From Rhizobium bangladeshense (GTDB lineage: Bacteria; Pseudomonadota; Alphaproteobacteria; Rhizobiales; Rhizobiaceae), in NCBI RefSeq assembly GCF_017357245.1, contig NZ_CP071613.1, forward strand, positions 434,001 through 498,000: DNA of 64,000 bases. The letters run 5' to 3'. The notes below the pieces were generated by a model. That model was not told where the DNA came from and made no database searches. It saw nothing but the letters and a program-made list of their open reading frames with translations. Shown piece by piece: positions 27,020 to 35,870 of this stretch. The position numbers and the translations under genes were made by a program. How positions within the stretch are numbered: the stretch's first letter is position 1; each line of letters opens with the position of its first letter.

Positions 27020-27975
27020 TTGCGGATCGCTCCGAAGCTCATACCGCGCAGGAGATGGTTCCTGAGCAGGAAGGTGAATATGGCAACCGGCAGCAGGAAC
27101 AGGAACGTACCGGCCGCAATGACCGTCCAATCCGGCAGGCCGGAGCCGACCTGGCTCGGAATGAAGGGTGGGGCGGTTTGCGCGCGCCGGTTCGTCATGA
27201 TCAACGCAAACGCATATTCGTTCCAGGCCGTGATGAAGCAGAAGACCGCGGTCGCGGCGATGCCGGTCGCCGCTTCCGGGATGACGATCTTGAAAAAGGC
27301 CTCCATCCGCGTGTAGCCGTCGACGAGCGCGGCCTCCTCATATTCCTTCGGAATTTCGTCGATGAAACCCTTCATCAGCCAAACTGAGAAGGAAAGGTTG
27401 AAGGCGGTGTAGAGGATGATGAGTCCCCAATGCGTGTCGTTGAGGCCGACGGCGCGGTACATGAGGAACATCGGGATCGCCACGACGACGGGCGGCAGCA
27501 TGCGCGTCGACAGGATGAAGAAGAGCAGGTCCGCCTCCCCCTTCACTCTGAAGCGAGAGAAACCGTAGGCTGTGAAAGTTCCCATGCCGACCGCCAGCAC
27601 CGTGGACGTGATGGCAACGAACAGCGAGTTCATGAAGCGGTTCGGATAGCCGGATGGCTGGACCTCGCCGCGGCCGGAGCGGACGATCTTCTCGCCGCCA
27701 TCAAACACCATCCGCTCCCACCAGGGGGCGGCGGCATATTCTTCGGGCGTCGGGACCCCGCGCAACTGCGAACGCTTGGTGAAAAGCTTCACGAAGGGCG
27801 AGAGTTCCGGCTCGAAGAGCACCGTCGGCGGGATCGTGGTAGCGAGGTTGCGAGGCTTGAAGGCCGTCGAGGTGATCCAGTAGATCGGCGCCAGGAAGAT
27901 CAGCGTAATGATCAGCACTGCGGCGATCGCGACCCGGTTCAGCGCGCGTTCGGAGCGGGTTTGAACGGCCGCCAT
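27016..27975 (-). CDS. ABC transporter permease, MalG type
   Basis: 319 residues with six predicted membrane spans, beginning with IAAVLIITLIFLAPIYWITS. The EAA loop reads EYEEAALVDGYTRMEAFFKI. A large periplasmic insertion between span 1 and span 2 (about 45-110, containing PTPEEYAAAPWWERMVF) is noticeable. It pairs with the permease upstream (2-bp gap). It belongs to the carbohydrate uptake CUT1 family. Confidence 0.93.
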   Translation of the reverse strand: MAAVQTRSERALNRVAIAAVLIITLIFLAPIYWITSTAFKPRNLATTIPPTVLFEPELSPFVKLFTKRSQLRGVPTPEEYAAAPWWERMVFDGGEKIVRSGRGEVQPSGYPNRFMNSLFVAITSTVLAVGMGTFTAYGFSRFRVKGEADLLFFILSTRMLPPVVVAIPMFLMYRAVGLNDTHWGLIILYTAFNLSFSVWLMKGFIDEIPKEYEEAALVDGYTRMEAFFKIVIPEAATGIAATAVFCFITAWNEYAFALIMTNRRAQTAPPFIPSQVGSGLPDWTVIAAGTFLFLLPVAIFTFLLRNHLLRGMSFGAIRK

Positions 27976-27976
27976 C

Positions 27977-28867
27977 TCAGCGCTCCTTCACTTTGTTGAG
28001 GTACTTCACGTAAATGTTGGTGATGGCGAGGATCATGATGAGCACGATGTAGGCCAGTGCGCAGGAGCGCCCCGTCTGCCATTCCTGGAAGGCCATCTTG
28101 TAGAGCCGGATGGAGATCACCTCGGTCGTCGGCTGGCTGGTCAGGATGTAGGCCAGGTCGAACGTCTTGAAGGCTTCCATCGTACGGAAGATGATTGCGA
28201 TCATCAGGATCGGCGCCACAAGCGGCAGCGTGATGCGGAAGAAAGTATAGAATGGTCCTGCCCGATCGATCGCCGCTGCCTCGTAGAGGTGTTTTGGCAC
28301 GGCAGAAAGACCGGCAAGAGACAGCAGCATCACGAAGGGCGACCACATCCAGATATCGGTGATTGCGACCGCATAGAGCGCCACATCCGGATTCGACAGC
28401 CACTCGAAGGAGCCGAGGCCGAGTGTGTAGTTGATGATGCCAAAGGAGGGATCGTAGAGCAGCTTCCAGAAGAGGCCGACCACTGCCATCGAGAGCATCA
28501 TCGGCAGCAGCAGCAGCGTCGTCAGAAGGCCCTTCAGCGGAATGTCGCGATTGAGCAGCATCGCCGTGCCGAAGCCGACGATCACCTGCCCCGTCACAGA
28601 GACGATCACATATTTGGCGGTGATGGCGAAATTCGACCAGATGAAGGGATCGTTCAGCAACTCGCGGTAGTTCTGCAGTCCGACGAACCTGGCCGCCGCG
28701 TTCGACGAGGCACGAAAGTCCGTGAAGGAATAGCCGAGCGAATAGATCAGCGGAAAGATGTTGAAGACGATCAAGAACAGGATCGTTGGAATAATAAACA
28801 GATTGCGAATGCGGATATCGCTCATGCCGCGGGATGCGGCACGCGATTTCGTGTCGAGTGATGTCAT
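27977..28867 (-). CDS. ABC transporter permease, MalF type
   Basis: 296 residues from ATG 28867. The six-span core starts at IIPTILFLIVFNIFPLIYSL, and the EAA loop reads HLYEAAAIDRAGPFYTFFRI. The best ribosome site (GGAGGAGAGG) is 16 or more bases before this ATG and sits better in front of an in-frame TTG at 28882, so the protein may be five residues longer. It is separated from the binding-protein gene by two hairpins, which usually lower downstream expression relative to the binding protein. Confidence 0.92.
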   Translation of the reverse strand: MTSLDTKSRAASRGMSDIRIRNLFIIPTILFLIVFNIFPLIYSLGYSFTDFRASSNAAARFVGLQNYRELLNDPFIWSNFAITAKYVIVSVTGQVIVGFGTAMLLNRDIPLKGLLTTLLLLPMMLSMAVVGLFWKLLYDPSFGIINYTLGLGSFEWLSNPDVALYAVAITDIWMWSPFVMLLSLAGLSAVPKHLYEAAAIDRAGPFYTFFRITLPLVAPILMIAIIFRTMEAFKTFDLAYILTSQPTTEVISIRLYKMAFQEWQTGRSCALAYIVLIMILAITNIYVKYLNKVKER

Positions 28868-28969
28868 GACTGCGGTGGCCAATCCTCTCCTCCTCCGAGA
28901 GTTCGGCGCCGGATGCCGGAAAGGCATCACGATGCGCGAAGTGAATGCCGGGCGCCGCGCCCTCTCGAG

Positions 28970-29025
28970 CCGCGCCTTTCGGCGCGGGATGCAGAATGAA
29001 ATGGGAGGGGCGGCACGGCCCCTCC
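28970..29025 (-). other. Two tandem hairpins between binding-protein and permease genes
   Basis: In the transcribed (minus) direction the first hairpin is GGAGGGGC-CGTGCC-GCCCCTCC (29025-29004) and the second is CCGCGCC-GAAA-GGCGCGG (28987-28970), a seven-bp stem closed by a GNRA tetraloop. Neither has a T-tract. Such structures after a solute-binding-protein gene typically protect its mRNA and reduce readthrough. Confidence 0.55.
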
Positions 29026-29039
29026 GCTGCTCGCGTTTG

Positions 29040-30350
29040 CTATTTGTTGCGTCCGTATTTCTTGAACGTGGCGTTCCAGTCCGCTGCCAGAGCGTCGAGC
29101 GCTTCCTTCGCCGTGCCCTGGCCGGCGGTGACGAAGGGATAAATGCGCTGGTTCATCTGGATCAGCAGTTCGGCATATTCCGGAGTTGCCCAGAAGTCCT
29201 TCACCTTGAACATGGTCTCGTAGAAGGCTTTGTTGTAGGGCGTGGCGTTCTGAAATTCCGGAGATTCAAGCACTTTGGCGCTTGCCGTGTAGCCGCCGAG
29301 CTCGGCCCAGCGCTTCTGGGTCTCATCCTTGATGAACCATTCGAGGAATTTCATCGCCTCTTCCTGGTTCTTTGAATAGGAGATGATCGATATCCCTTGC
29401 CCACCGAGCGCTGCGAACTGCTCGCCGTTCGGGCCTGCCGGATTGGCAAAGAAGCCGGTAACCTTGGCGTTAGGGTTCGACGCCTCGTTCACCAGAGCCG
29501 GGAAGAAGGCGAAATAGTTCATGCTCATCGCCGCCAGGTTCTCGGTGATCGCCTGGTTATTCTCGACGAAGAAGGACTTTGCCCAACCGGGAGGCGTAAA
29601 GCCGTAGAGCTCGCGATACAATTCGAGCGCCTTGACGTTCTTCTCCGAGTTGATGATGCCATCAACCTTGTAGTTCTGGTAATCGCCGAGTTCGCCTCCA
29701 AACGAGAAGATCGCGTTTTCGACCCCCATGACGAGGCCGTCGTAAGAATTGTCGGTATAGATGGCGATGCCGTAGCGCTTCTGGTCTGGACGGTGGAAGA
29801 ACTCGGCGATGTCGCGCATTTCCGCCCATGTCTTCGGCGGGGCGAGGTCGTAACCGTATTTGGCCTTGAACGCCTCCATCTCCTTGGGGTCCTCGAACCA
29901 GTCCTTGCGGTAGGACCAGCCGACGGCGTCACCTTCTGCGGGGATTGACCAGTACTTCTTCGAGTTCGCCGGATACTCGGAGTAGTACTTCACTGTTGCC
30001 GGCGCCATCACCTGAGTCAAATTATGTTTCGTGAAGAATTCGGTCAGATCTACGTAATGTCCTGCTTCTGACGCCGCCCCGATCCATTGGCTGTCGCCGA
30101 CGACCAGGTCATAGGCTGAACCTTTTGCGTTGAATTCGGTGAAGGCCTTGGTCTGGAAGTCGGCCCATGGTGTGGTCTCGACAGTGACCTTGACGCCGGT
30201 TTCAGCCTCGTATTCGTTTGCGAGCTCCTGAAGATAATTTGCCGGGTCCCACTCGGCCCAGAAAATCGTCAGTTCCTGGGCCTGTGCGGACGTTCCGCAG
30301 GCCCACATCAATCCGACACCGGCAACGAGACCGGTCATAGTTTTGCGCAT
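29040..30350 (-). CDS. ABC transporter extracellular solute-binding protein, sugar/polyol type
   Basis: 436 residues from ATG 30350 after GGGAGGAA. A Sec signal peptide (RKTMTGLVAGVGLMWACG, cleavage after AQA near residue 24) precedes the mature ELTIFWAEWDPANYLQELA. The protein is of the family-1 periplasmic type. It is the first gene of the leftward operon and has a well-formed promoter at 30479-30506 covered by a TGGTnnnACCA operator. The W-rich ligand-side sequence suits a carbohydrate or polyol, but the ligand cannot be named. Confidence 0.93.
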   Translation of the reverse strand: MRKTMTGLVAGVGLMWACGTSAQAQELTIFWAEWDPANYLQELANEYEAETGVKVTVETTPWADFQTKAFTEFNAKGSAYDLVVGDSQWIGAASEAGHYVDLTEFFTKHNLTQVMAPATVKYYSEYPANSKKYWSIPAEGDAVGWSYRKDWFEDPKEMEAFKAKYGYDLAPPKTWAEMRDIAEFFHRPDQKRYGIAIYTDNSYDGLVMGVENAIFSFGGELGDYQNYKVDGIINSEKNVKALELYRELYGFTPPGWAKSFFVENNQAITENLAAMSMNYFAFFPALVNEASNPNAKVTGFFANPAGPNGEQFAALGGQGISIISYSKNQEEAMKFLEWFIKDETQKRWAELGGYTASAKVLESPEFQNATPYNKAFYETMFKVKDFWATPEYAELLIQMNQRIYPFVTAGQGTAKEALDALAADWNATFKKYGRNK

Positions 30351-30478
30351 AACGTTTCCTCCCATTTATGCACCTTCCCGCGTCGTCGCGGGCCTCCCGA
30401 TCCGGCTTCTTGATCCTTCTGGGTGGATTTCGTACTGGAGTCCTCCCCGACCCCAGCGCGTTCAGATCTCAAGCCTGA

Positions 30479-30507
30479 ATATTATTCCCTGATCTGGTAG
30501 TACCAAA
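30479..30507 (-). promoter_or_regulatory. Promoter and operator of the ABC operon (element copy B)
   Basis: Minus strand: -35 TTGGTA (30506-30501), 16-bp spacer, -10 TAATAT (30484-30479). The inverted repeat TGGT-AGT-ACCA, read on the + strand at 30495-30505, overlaps the -35 box, and the surrounding 23 bp (30485-30507) match the element at 20460-20482 in 19 positions. This is a typical repressor-over-promoter layout. The rest of the gap, 30508-30701, shows no gene or clear signal. Confidence 0.6.
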
Positions 30508-30701
30508 CTCCATTACCGTCAAGAGCGACCCTGGAGAGAGCTTTCAACTTCGGCTCTTCTTCCAGACTTCTGGATATATTCCCGCAGCTGCGGCTTACCT
30601 GATGCAGTTATGTCGGGCGGCCTCAAATTCCTTGTCGCCAATCCCGGCCATAATGCAGAACAATTACTTCATCTGGTCGAACCAGTTGGCGGCCCGCGAT
30701 C

Positions 30702-31340
30702 TCATGCTCTACCCTCCGCCTGCCGTAGCGCGCTGTCGACGAGCGCCTTGGCGGCCCACTCGGCAACAGATTGCGCGCCTTCGGAGGTCAGACCCCAGAT
30801 ATCCTTCAACACGATCAGCACCTCGACGCCGAATACGAGCGAAAGTGCCTGAGCGAGGCGTTCCCGGGCTTCGGGCGGTACGGTGCCCTGCAAGGGCGCC
30901 GTAACGCACCTCAGCAGGTCGACCCGGTGGCCGCGCGTGAACAGCGGCTCGTTACCGAGCGTGCCCGCCTGGCGCTGCGCCCACTGGTCCAGCGAGAGTT
31001 TCAGCGCCGCCTTAAAGGTGGCCTCAAACTCGTCGATGCGCGGCATCGCTGTCGCCAAAAGGTCGGCGACGCGGGCGCGTGCATCCGGACTGTCGGACGA
31101 CCAGCCGAGTATCGGCCCCAGAGCCTCATCTACCACGGCATGGACCAGCGCGGCCTGGCTCGGAAAGTAACGGTAGGCGGTCGCCCGCGAGACTTCGGCA
31201 GCCTCGGCCACTTCGCTGACCGAGGGAGTAATGCCGGACTGCATGAGCCGCGTTGCCGTTTCGAGCATCAGTTTTCGCGTGCGGGCTCGCGGGCCTCGCT
31301 CGGTCCTGGCTGTTTCGTTCTGTTGACGTGAGACATCCAT
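30702..31340 (-). CDS. TetR-family transcriptional regulator
   Basis: 212 residues from ATG 31340. The HTH sits at about 25-65 (TRLMQSGITPSVSEVAEAAE, then SRATAYRYFPSQAAL), followed by a helical ligand domain. Its own start codon lies within a 37-bp palindrome (31328-31364), so autorepression is likely, and the same site could control the divergent Tm-1-like operon at 31440. The ligand is unknown. Confidence 0.85.
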   Translation of the reverse strand: MDVSRQQNETARTERGPRARTRKLMLETATRLMQSGITPSVSEVAEAAEVSRATAYRYFPSQAALVHAVVDEALGPILGWSSDSPDARARVADLLATAMPRIDEFEATFKAALKLSLDQWAQRQAGTLGNEPLFTRGHRVDLLRCVTAPLQGTVPPEARERLAQALSLVFGVEVLIVLKDIWGLTSEGAQSVAEWAAKALVDSALRQAEGRA

Positions 31341-31364
31341 ATCATTATGATACGCACGTCTCAC
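31328..31364. promoter_or_regulatory. 37-bp imperfect palindrome over the tetR start, probable TetR operator
   Basis: Read on the minus strand, the left half GTGAGACGTGCGTATCAT and the reverse complement of the right half GTGAGACATCCATATCAT agree at 15 of 18 positions around a single central base at 31346. The outer arms are GTGAGAC/GTCTCAC and the core is TATCAT-n-ATGATA. It spans the tetR start and lies 76 bp before the divergent operon's first codon. Confidence 0.6.
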
Positions 31365-31439
31365 AAATTTGCAAGGGCCCATCGCTTTGCTCCAGACGTG
31401 GGATATGCTGGGAGGGACCCACCCGGTCGCGGAGGGGAA

Positions 31440-32636
31440 ATGAAGCAGATCTACGTGGTCGGTACGGCCGACACGAAGGGCGAGGAGCTTGCTTATCTCG
31501 CCGCTTGCATCGAGGCGGCGGGCGGGGTTGTCGTACGCGTCGACGTCGGCATCCGTGAGGCCCGGACCGCTGTCGATGTGAAGGCCGATACGGTAGCCGC
31601 ATATCATCCCGACGGTGCTGAAGCCGTCCTTGCCTGTGGGGACCGCGGAAGGGCAGTCGAGGCGATGGGCATTGCCTTCGCGCGCTTTCTCGCGGACTGC
31701 CAGGACATTGCCGGCATTATCGGCATCGGCGGAGGCGGGGGCACCTCGATCATTACCGCAGGCATGCGCCAATTGCGGCTCGGCCTGCCAAAGATCATGG
31801 TCTCGACGCTCGCCTCCGGCAATGTCGCTCCTTATGTCGATGTTTCCGACATCGTAATGATGCCGTCGGTCACGGACATGGCGGGGCTGAACCGGCTGAG
31901 CCGGGTCATCCTTCACAACGCGGCCCAGGCGATTACGGCGATGTCACGCCGTCCGGCTGAGGTGGCGGCATCGAAACCGGCGCTCGGGCTTACCATGTTC
32001 GGCGTTACCACAGCTGCCGTATCCGCCATAGTCGAGCGCCTCCGGGCGGACTATGACTGCCTGGTCTTCCATGCTACCGGCACGGGCGGACGCGCGATGG
32101 AGAAGCTTGCCGACAGCGGCGTGATCTCAGGCGTGCTCGACATCACGACCACCGAGGTCTGCGACCTGCTTTTCGGAGGCGTCTTGCCTGCCACCCCGGA
32201 CCGCTTCGACGCGATTGCCCGCACGGGCCTGCCTTATGTCGGTTCGGTCGGTGCGCTCGATATGGTGAACTTCTGGGCTCCGGATACCGTCCCCGAACGC
32301 TATGCCGGGCGGCTGTTTTACCGCCACAATCCGAACGTCACCTTGATGCGCACGACGTCGGCCGAATGCGCGCAGATTGGCCGCTGGATCGGCGACAAGC
32401 TCAACCTCTGCCACGGCCCCGTCCGCTTCCTCATTCCCGAGAAGGGCGTCTCGGCCCTCGATATCGAAGGCGGTGCGTTCTTCGATCCGCAAGCCGACGC
32501 CGCGCTCTTTGCCGCGCTCGAGGCGACGGTGAAGCCGACGGCGTCGCGACGTATTGTTCGACTGCCGCTCCATATCAACGATCCGGATTTCGCAGAAGCC
32601 GCCGTCGCGGCCTACCGTGACATCGCCAACCCCTGA
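31440..32636 (+). CDS. Tm-1-like ATP-binding protein (UPF0261 family)
   Basis: 398 residues from ATG 31440 after GGAGGGGAA. It begins MKQIYVVGTADTKGEELAYL and has a glycine-rich loop IIGIGGGGGTSIITAG near 97-112, both hallmarks of UPF0261, the family matching the N-terminal half of the tomato Tm-1 protein. The next gene encodes a protein matching the C-terminal half, so the two products probably work as a complex. The bacterial function is not established; the surrounding genes indicate small-molecule catabolism. Confidence 0.88.
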   Translation: MKQIYVVGTADTKGEELAYLAACIEAAGGVVVRVDVGIREARTAVDVKADTVAAYHPDGAEAVLACGDRGRAVEAMGIAFARFLADCQDIAGIIGIGGGGGTSIITAGMRQLRLGLPKIMVSTLASGNVAPYVDVSDIVMMPSVTDMAGLNRLSRVILHNAAQAITAMSRRPAEVAASKPALGLTMFGVTTAAVSAIVERLRADYDCLVFHATGTGGRAMEKLADSGVISGVLDITTTEVCDLLFGGVLPATPDRFDAIARTGLPYVGSVGALDMVNFWAPDTVPERYAGRLFYRHNPNVTLMRTTSAECAQIGRWIGDKLNLCHGPVRFLIPEKGVSALDIEGGAFFDPQADAALFAALEATVKPTASRRIVRLPLHINDPDFAEAAVAAYRDIANP

Positions 32637-32648
32637 GAGACAAAATCG

Positions 32649-33491
32649 ATGCCAGCCATACCGCGCAAAACCATCCTCGAAAAATTTCACGGCATGATCG
32701 CAGCCGGCGTGCCGATCGTCGGCGGCGGTGCCGGCACCGGCATCTCCGCCAAGGCCGAGGAGGCAGGCGGCATCGACCTTATCATTATCTACAATTCTGG
32801 GCGCTACCGCATGGCGGGACGCGGTTCGGCGGCCGGACTGCTGGCCTACGGCAACGCCAACGAGATCGTGAAGGATATGGCGCTCGAAGTGTTGCCGGTC
32901 GTGAAAAAGACGCCGGTGCTCGCCGGCGTCAATGGCACGGATCCGTTCGTGCTGATGCCGCGGTTCCTGGCTGAGCTGAAGGCCATGGGCTTTTCGGGTG
33001 TCCAGAACTTCCCCACGATCGGCCTCTTCGATGGCCGGATGCGGCAGAGTTTCGAGGAGACAGGCATGAGCTACAATCTGGAGGTCGAGATGATTGCGAC
33101 CGCCCACGGGCTCGATCTGCTGACGACGCCCTATATCTTCGACGAGAGCGAGGCTATCGCGATGACCCTTGCCGGCGCCGACATCGTCGTGGCGCATATG
33201 GGGGTGACGACCGGCGGCACGATTGGCGCCACATCCGGCAAGTCGCTCGATGACTGCGTCGACGAGATCACCGCGATCGCAAACGCGGCGCGGTCCGTGC
33301 GCGACGACGTCATTGTGCTCTGCCACGGCGGTCCCATCTCCATGCCGGAGGACGCGCGCTACATCCTCGAGCGTTGTGCCGGCTGCCATGGCTTCTATGG
33401 TGCAAGCTCGATGGAGCGATTGCCGGCAGAGGCGGCAATCCGCAAGCAAACGGAAGATTTCAAGGCGCTCGCCATCGGTGCGGTCGTCTGA
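32649..33491 (+). CDS. PEP-hydrolase-like TIM-barrel protein (Tm-1 C-terminal half family)
   Basis: 280 residues, 12 bp after the Tm-1-like gene. The barrel begins [20 protein letters not shown] and contains [29 protein letters not shown] and [16 protein letters not shown], typical of the phosphoenolpyruvate-hydrolase/IGPS-like family found next to or fused with UPF0261. Members are annotated as PEP hydrolase or signal-transduction proteins on structural grounds, and the true reaction is unsettled. Adjacency and order match the domain order in plant Tm-1. Confidence 0.87.
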   Translation: MPAIPRKTILEKFHGMIAAGVPIVGGGAGTGISAKAEEAGGIDLIIIYNSGRYRMAGRGSAAGLLAYGNANEIVKDMALEVLPVVKKTPVLAGVNGTDPFVLMPRFLAELKAMGFSGVQNFPTIGLFDGRMRQSFEETGMSYNLEVEMIATAHGLDLLTTPYIFDESEAIAMTLAGADIVVAHMGVTTGGTIGATSGKSLDDCVDEITAIANAARSVRDDVIVLCHGGPISMPEDARYILERCAGCHGFYGASSMERLPAEAAIRKQTEDFKALAIGAVV

Positions 33492-33514
33492 GGAAGATCT
33501 TGGAGGAGGGGTTC

Positions 33515-33928
33515 ATGGTGAAGGACAATTACTTTATCTATCCGGAGGATGTCAGCGCCTTCGGTTTCGACTGGGGCAAGCTGTCGCTGACCGTGGCGCC
33601 CGAAGTCAACGGCGCCAGCCGCTTTTCCGGCGGGGTCGTCGAACTGCCAAGTGGCGAAGGCCATTCCCGTCACAATCATCCGGGCGCGGAGGAAATCATC
33701 TTCGTCATTTCCGGCGAGGGCGAGCAGATGGTCGAGGACGAGAGCGGTAATCCGGTGACGCGGAAGGTCACCAGCGGCTGCACGATCTATATTCCTGAAA
33801 GTCGCTTTCATTCGACGAAGAACACCGGTGGCGGGCCGATGCTCCTCTTCGTGGTCTACTCACCGGCCGGGCCGGAGCTTGCTCTGCGCGATTTGCCGGA
33901 CTTCCGTCTGCTGCCGCAGCGCCGGTGA
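33515..33928 (+). CDS. Small cupin-domain protein
   Basis: 137 residues from ATG 33515 after GGAGGAGGGG. A single cupin barrel shows motif 1 as HSRHNHPGAEEIIFVISGEGE (H, H and E positions) and motif 2 in YIPESRFHSTKNTGG with one His. It probably binds a divalent metal and may isomerise or decarboxylate a small acid. It lies within the Tm-1-like operon (24-30 bp gaps). No substrate can be assigned. Confidence 0.82.
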   Translation: MVKDNYFIYPEDVSAFGFDWGKLSLTVAPEVNGASRFSGGVVELPSGEGHSRHNHPGAEEIIFVISGEGEQMVEDESGNPVTRKVTSGCTIYIPESRFHSTKNTGGGPMLLFVVYSPAGPELALRDLPDFRLLPQRR

Positions 33929-33958
33929 GGCGGGCATCCATTTTGTGGGAGGAAAGCA

Positions 33959-35149
33959 ATGAACGACAATGCAGGGCAGACAAGGCAGGCCGCCGTGGCA
34001 CCGTTCGATACGGCCAAGCTCGACCGTCTCATGGAGCAAGCCGGTTTCGACGTCATCGTCGCCACCTCCAAACACAACACGCAATATCTCATGGGTGGCT
34101 ACAAGTTCATCTTCTTTGCCGCCATGGACGCGATCGGGCACAGCCGTTACCTGCCCATAGTCATTTATGAGAAAGGCGCGCCTCATCACTCCGCCTATGT
34201 GGGGAACCGCATGGAAGGCTCAGAGCACCAGAACAATCCATTCTGGACGCCCGCGGTGCATACGGCAGCCTGGGGCACGCAGGATGCAGCCGGACTTGCC
34301 GTCGAGCACCTGAAGAAAATCGGCAAGGCCGGCGGGCGCATCGGCATCGAGCCGGCCTTCCTTCCATCCGATGCCCGCGATGTCCTTGCCTCTCGGCTGG
34401 ATGGCGCGCAGTTTGTCGATGCCACACATGTGTTGGAGCGGTTGAGGGCCGTCAAGACGCCGGATGAACTGGCAAAGCTCAGACGCGCCTCCGAGCTGAT
34501 CACCGACTCGATGCTGGCGACGATCGCTGGCGCCCGCGCTGGTTCGACGAAACTGGAGATCATCGAGCAACTGCGACGGGAGGAAACGAACCGGGGGCTG
34601 CACTTCGAATATTGCCTGCTCACGCTCGGCGCCAGTCACAACCGGGCGGGCTCGCCGCAGGCCTGGGTCGAGGGCGAGATCCTGTCGATCGATTCCGGCG
34701 GCAACTATCACGGATATATCGGCGACCTCTGCCGTATGGGTATGCTCGGCGAGCCGGATGCGGAGCTGGAGGATCTTCTGGCCGAAATCGAGAGCATCCA
34801 GCAAGCGGCCTTTGCCAAGGTCAGGGCAGGGGCTGCGGGCAGTGAAATGATCGTGGCAGCGGAAGCCGAACTCAAGGCCTCGCCGTCGGCGGCCTTCACC
34901 GATTTCTTCTGCCATGGCATGGGCCTTATCAGCCACGAAGCGCCTTTCCTCATGACGAACCACCCCGTCGCCTATGAGGGAATCGATGCCGACAAGCCGC
35001 TGGAAGCCGGCAGTGTGATCTCGGTCGAGACGACGATGCTTCACCCCAAGCGCGGGTTCATCAAGCTGGAGGATACGCTCGCGATCACTAATGGCGGCTA
35101 TGAAATGTTCGGCGACCGTGGCCGCGGCTGGAACCGCGGTGGCGTGTGA
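33959..35149 (+). CDS. M24-family metalloenzyme (creatinase/Xaa-Pro peptidase fold)
   Basis: 396 residues. The pita-bread domain has all five metal ligands: D245, D256, H319, E357 and E371. The N-terminal creatinase-type domain includes IVATSKHNTQYLMGGYKFIF. Full ligand retention favours a hydrolase (peptidase or ectoine-hydrolase-like) over metal-free creatinase. GGGAGGAAAGC precedes ATG 33959. It is the last gene of the block starting at 31440, followed by a hairpin. An amide or N-acyl compound might be the pathway substrate, by inference. Confidence 0.85.
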   Translation: MNDNAGQTRQAAVAPFDTAKLDRLMEQAGFDVIVATSKHNTQYLMGGYKFIFFAAMDAIGHSRYLPIVIYEKGAPHHSAYVGNRMEGSEHQNNPFWTPAVHTAAWGTQDAAGLAVEHLKKIGKAGGRIGIEPAFLPSDARDVLASRLDGAQFVDATHVLERLRAVKTPDELAKLRRASELITDSMLATIAGARAGSTKLEIIEQLRREETNRGLHFEYCLLTLGASHNRAGSPQAWVEGEILSIDSGGNYHGYIGDLCRMGMLGEPDAELEDLLAEIESIQQAAFAKVRAGAAGSEMIVAAEAELKASPSAAFTDFFCHGMGLISHEAPFLMTNHPVAYEGIDADKPLEAGSVISVETTMLHPKRGFIKLEDTLAITNGGYEMFGDRGRGWNRGGV

Positions 35150-35175
35150 TTGCAAGGCCAGAGGTAATGAAAGGC

Positions 35176-35195
35176 CCGGCAGATGTCACTGCCGG
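35176..35195 (+). terminator. Hairpin between convergent M24 and DJ-1 genes
   Basis: CCGGCAG (35176-35182) and CTGCCGG (35189-35195) form a perfect seven-bp stem with a six-base loop, 27 bp after the M24 stop codon. Only a short T-run (cgtttc) follows, so it is a weak terminator candidate serving the rightward operon. Confidence 0.45.
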
Positions 35196-35222
35196 AGCGT
35201 TTCGCGTCTTGGCGCCGTCGTC

Positions 35223-35816
35223 TCAGGTGTGGCGGATCTCCGTTCCCAGCACCTTCAGGCATTCGCGCATGAAGGCGGCGAGCGCCGTCCAACCCTTGGC
35301 CGAGACCATCGTCCCATCGACGTAGGCTTCAGTGGGCGAGAGGTCGATGTAGGTTCCGCCCGCCAGCGTGACCTCGGGTTCGCAGGCCCCAAGCGCACCC
35401 ACCTTCTTGCCGCGAACGACACCGTCGACCGCTATCAGGATCTGGACCCCGTGGCAGATGGTGAAAATTGGCTTCCTGTACTCATGGAAGTGGCGCACCA
35501 TCGCCTGCACCCGCTTGTCAGTGCGGATATATTCAGGTCCGCGCCCGCCAGCGCAGTAGACGGCATGATACTGGTCGAGCTGGTCCTCTGCTTCTGAAAA
35601 CGTCTTGTTGATGGTGACGTTGTGCCCGAGCTTTTCTGTGTAGGTCTGATCCCCTTCGAAATCGTGCAGCGACGTCCGGAGAATGTCGCCGGCCTTCTTG
35701 TCCGGGCAAACGACGTGCACCGTGTGCCCGACCGCTTCCATCGCTTGCTGAAAGACGAAGATTTCGTACTCCTCGGTGAAATCGCCGGTGAGCATCAGGA
35801 TTTTCTTGCCTGCCAT
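35223..35816 (-). CDS. DJ-1/PfpI-family protein
   Basis: 197 residues. The nucleophile elbow is TICHGVQ with C121, and the conserved acidic residue is E16 (DFTEEYE), the Glu-Cys pairing of DJ-1/PfpI proteins. Relatives act as proteases, glyoxalases or isonitrile hydratases. The protein is larger than the minimal DJ-1 because of a loop near 50-75. It is transcribed with the GntR regulator gene 54 bp upstream and convergent with the M24 gene. Aldehyde protection or amide chemistry in the surrounding pathway is possible but unproven. Confidence 0.82.
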   Translation of the reverse strand: MAGKKILMLTGDFTEEYEIFVFQQAMEAVGHTVHVVCPDKKAGDILRTSLHDFEGDQTYTEKLGHNVTINKTFSEAEDQLDQYHAVYCAGGRGPEYIRTDKRVQAMVRHFHEYRKPIFTICHGVQILIAVDGVVRGKKVGALGACEPEVTLAGGTYIDLSPTEAYVDGTMVSAKGWTALAAFMRECLKVLGTEIRHT

Positions 35817-35870
35817 GGGTTCTCCTCCTCGTTGTCAGATCGACAGGCACGTCCTTGCCTGCCGTGTGGA

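Noticed and set aside
31440..33491. Tm-1-like pair as a phage-defence system
   Set aside because: Tm-1 inhibits tobamovirus replication in tomato, but the bacterial pair sits among catabolic enzymes and no defence genes are nearby.
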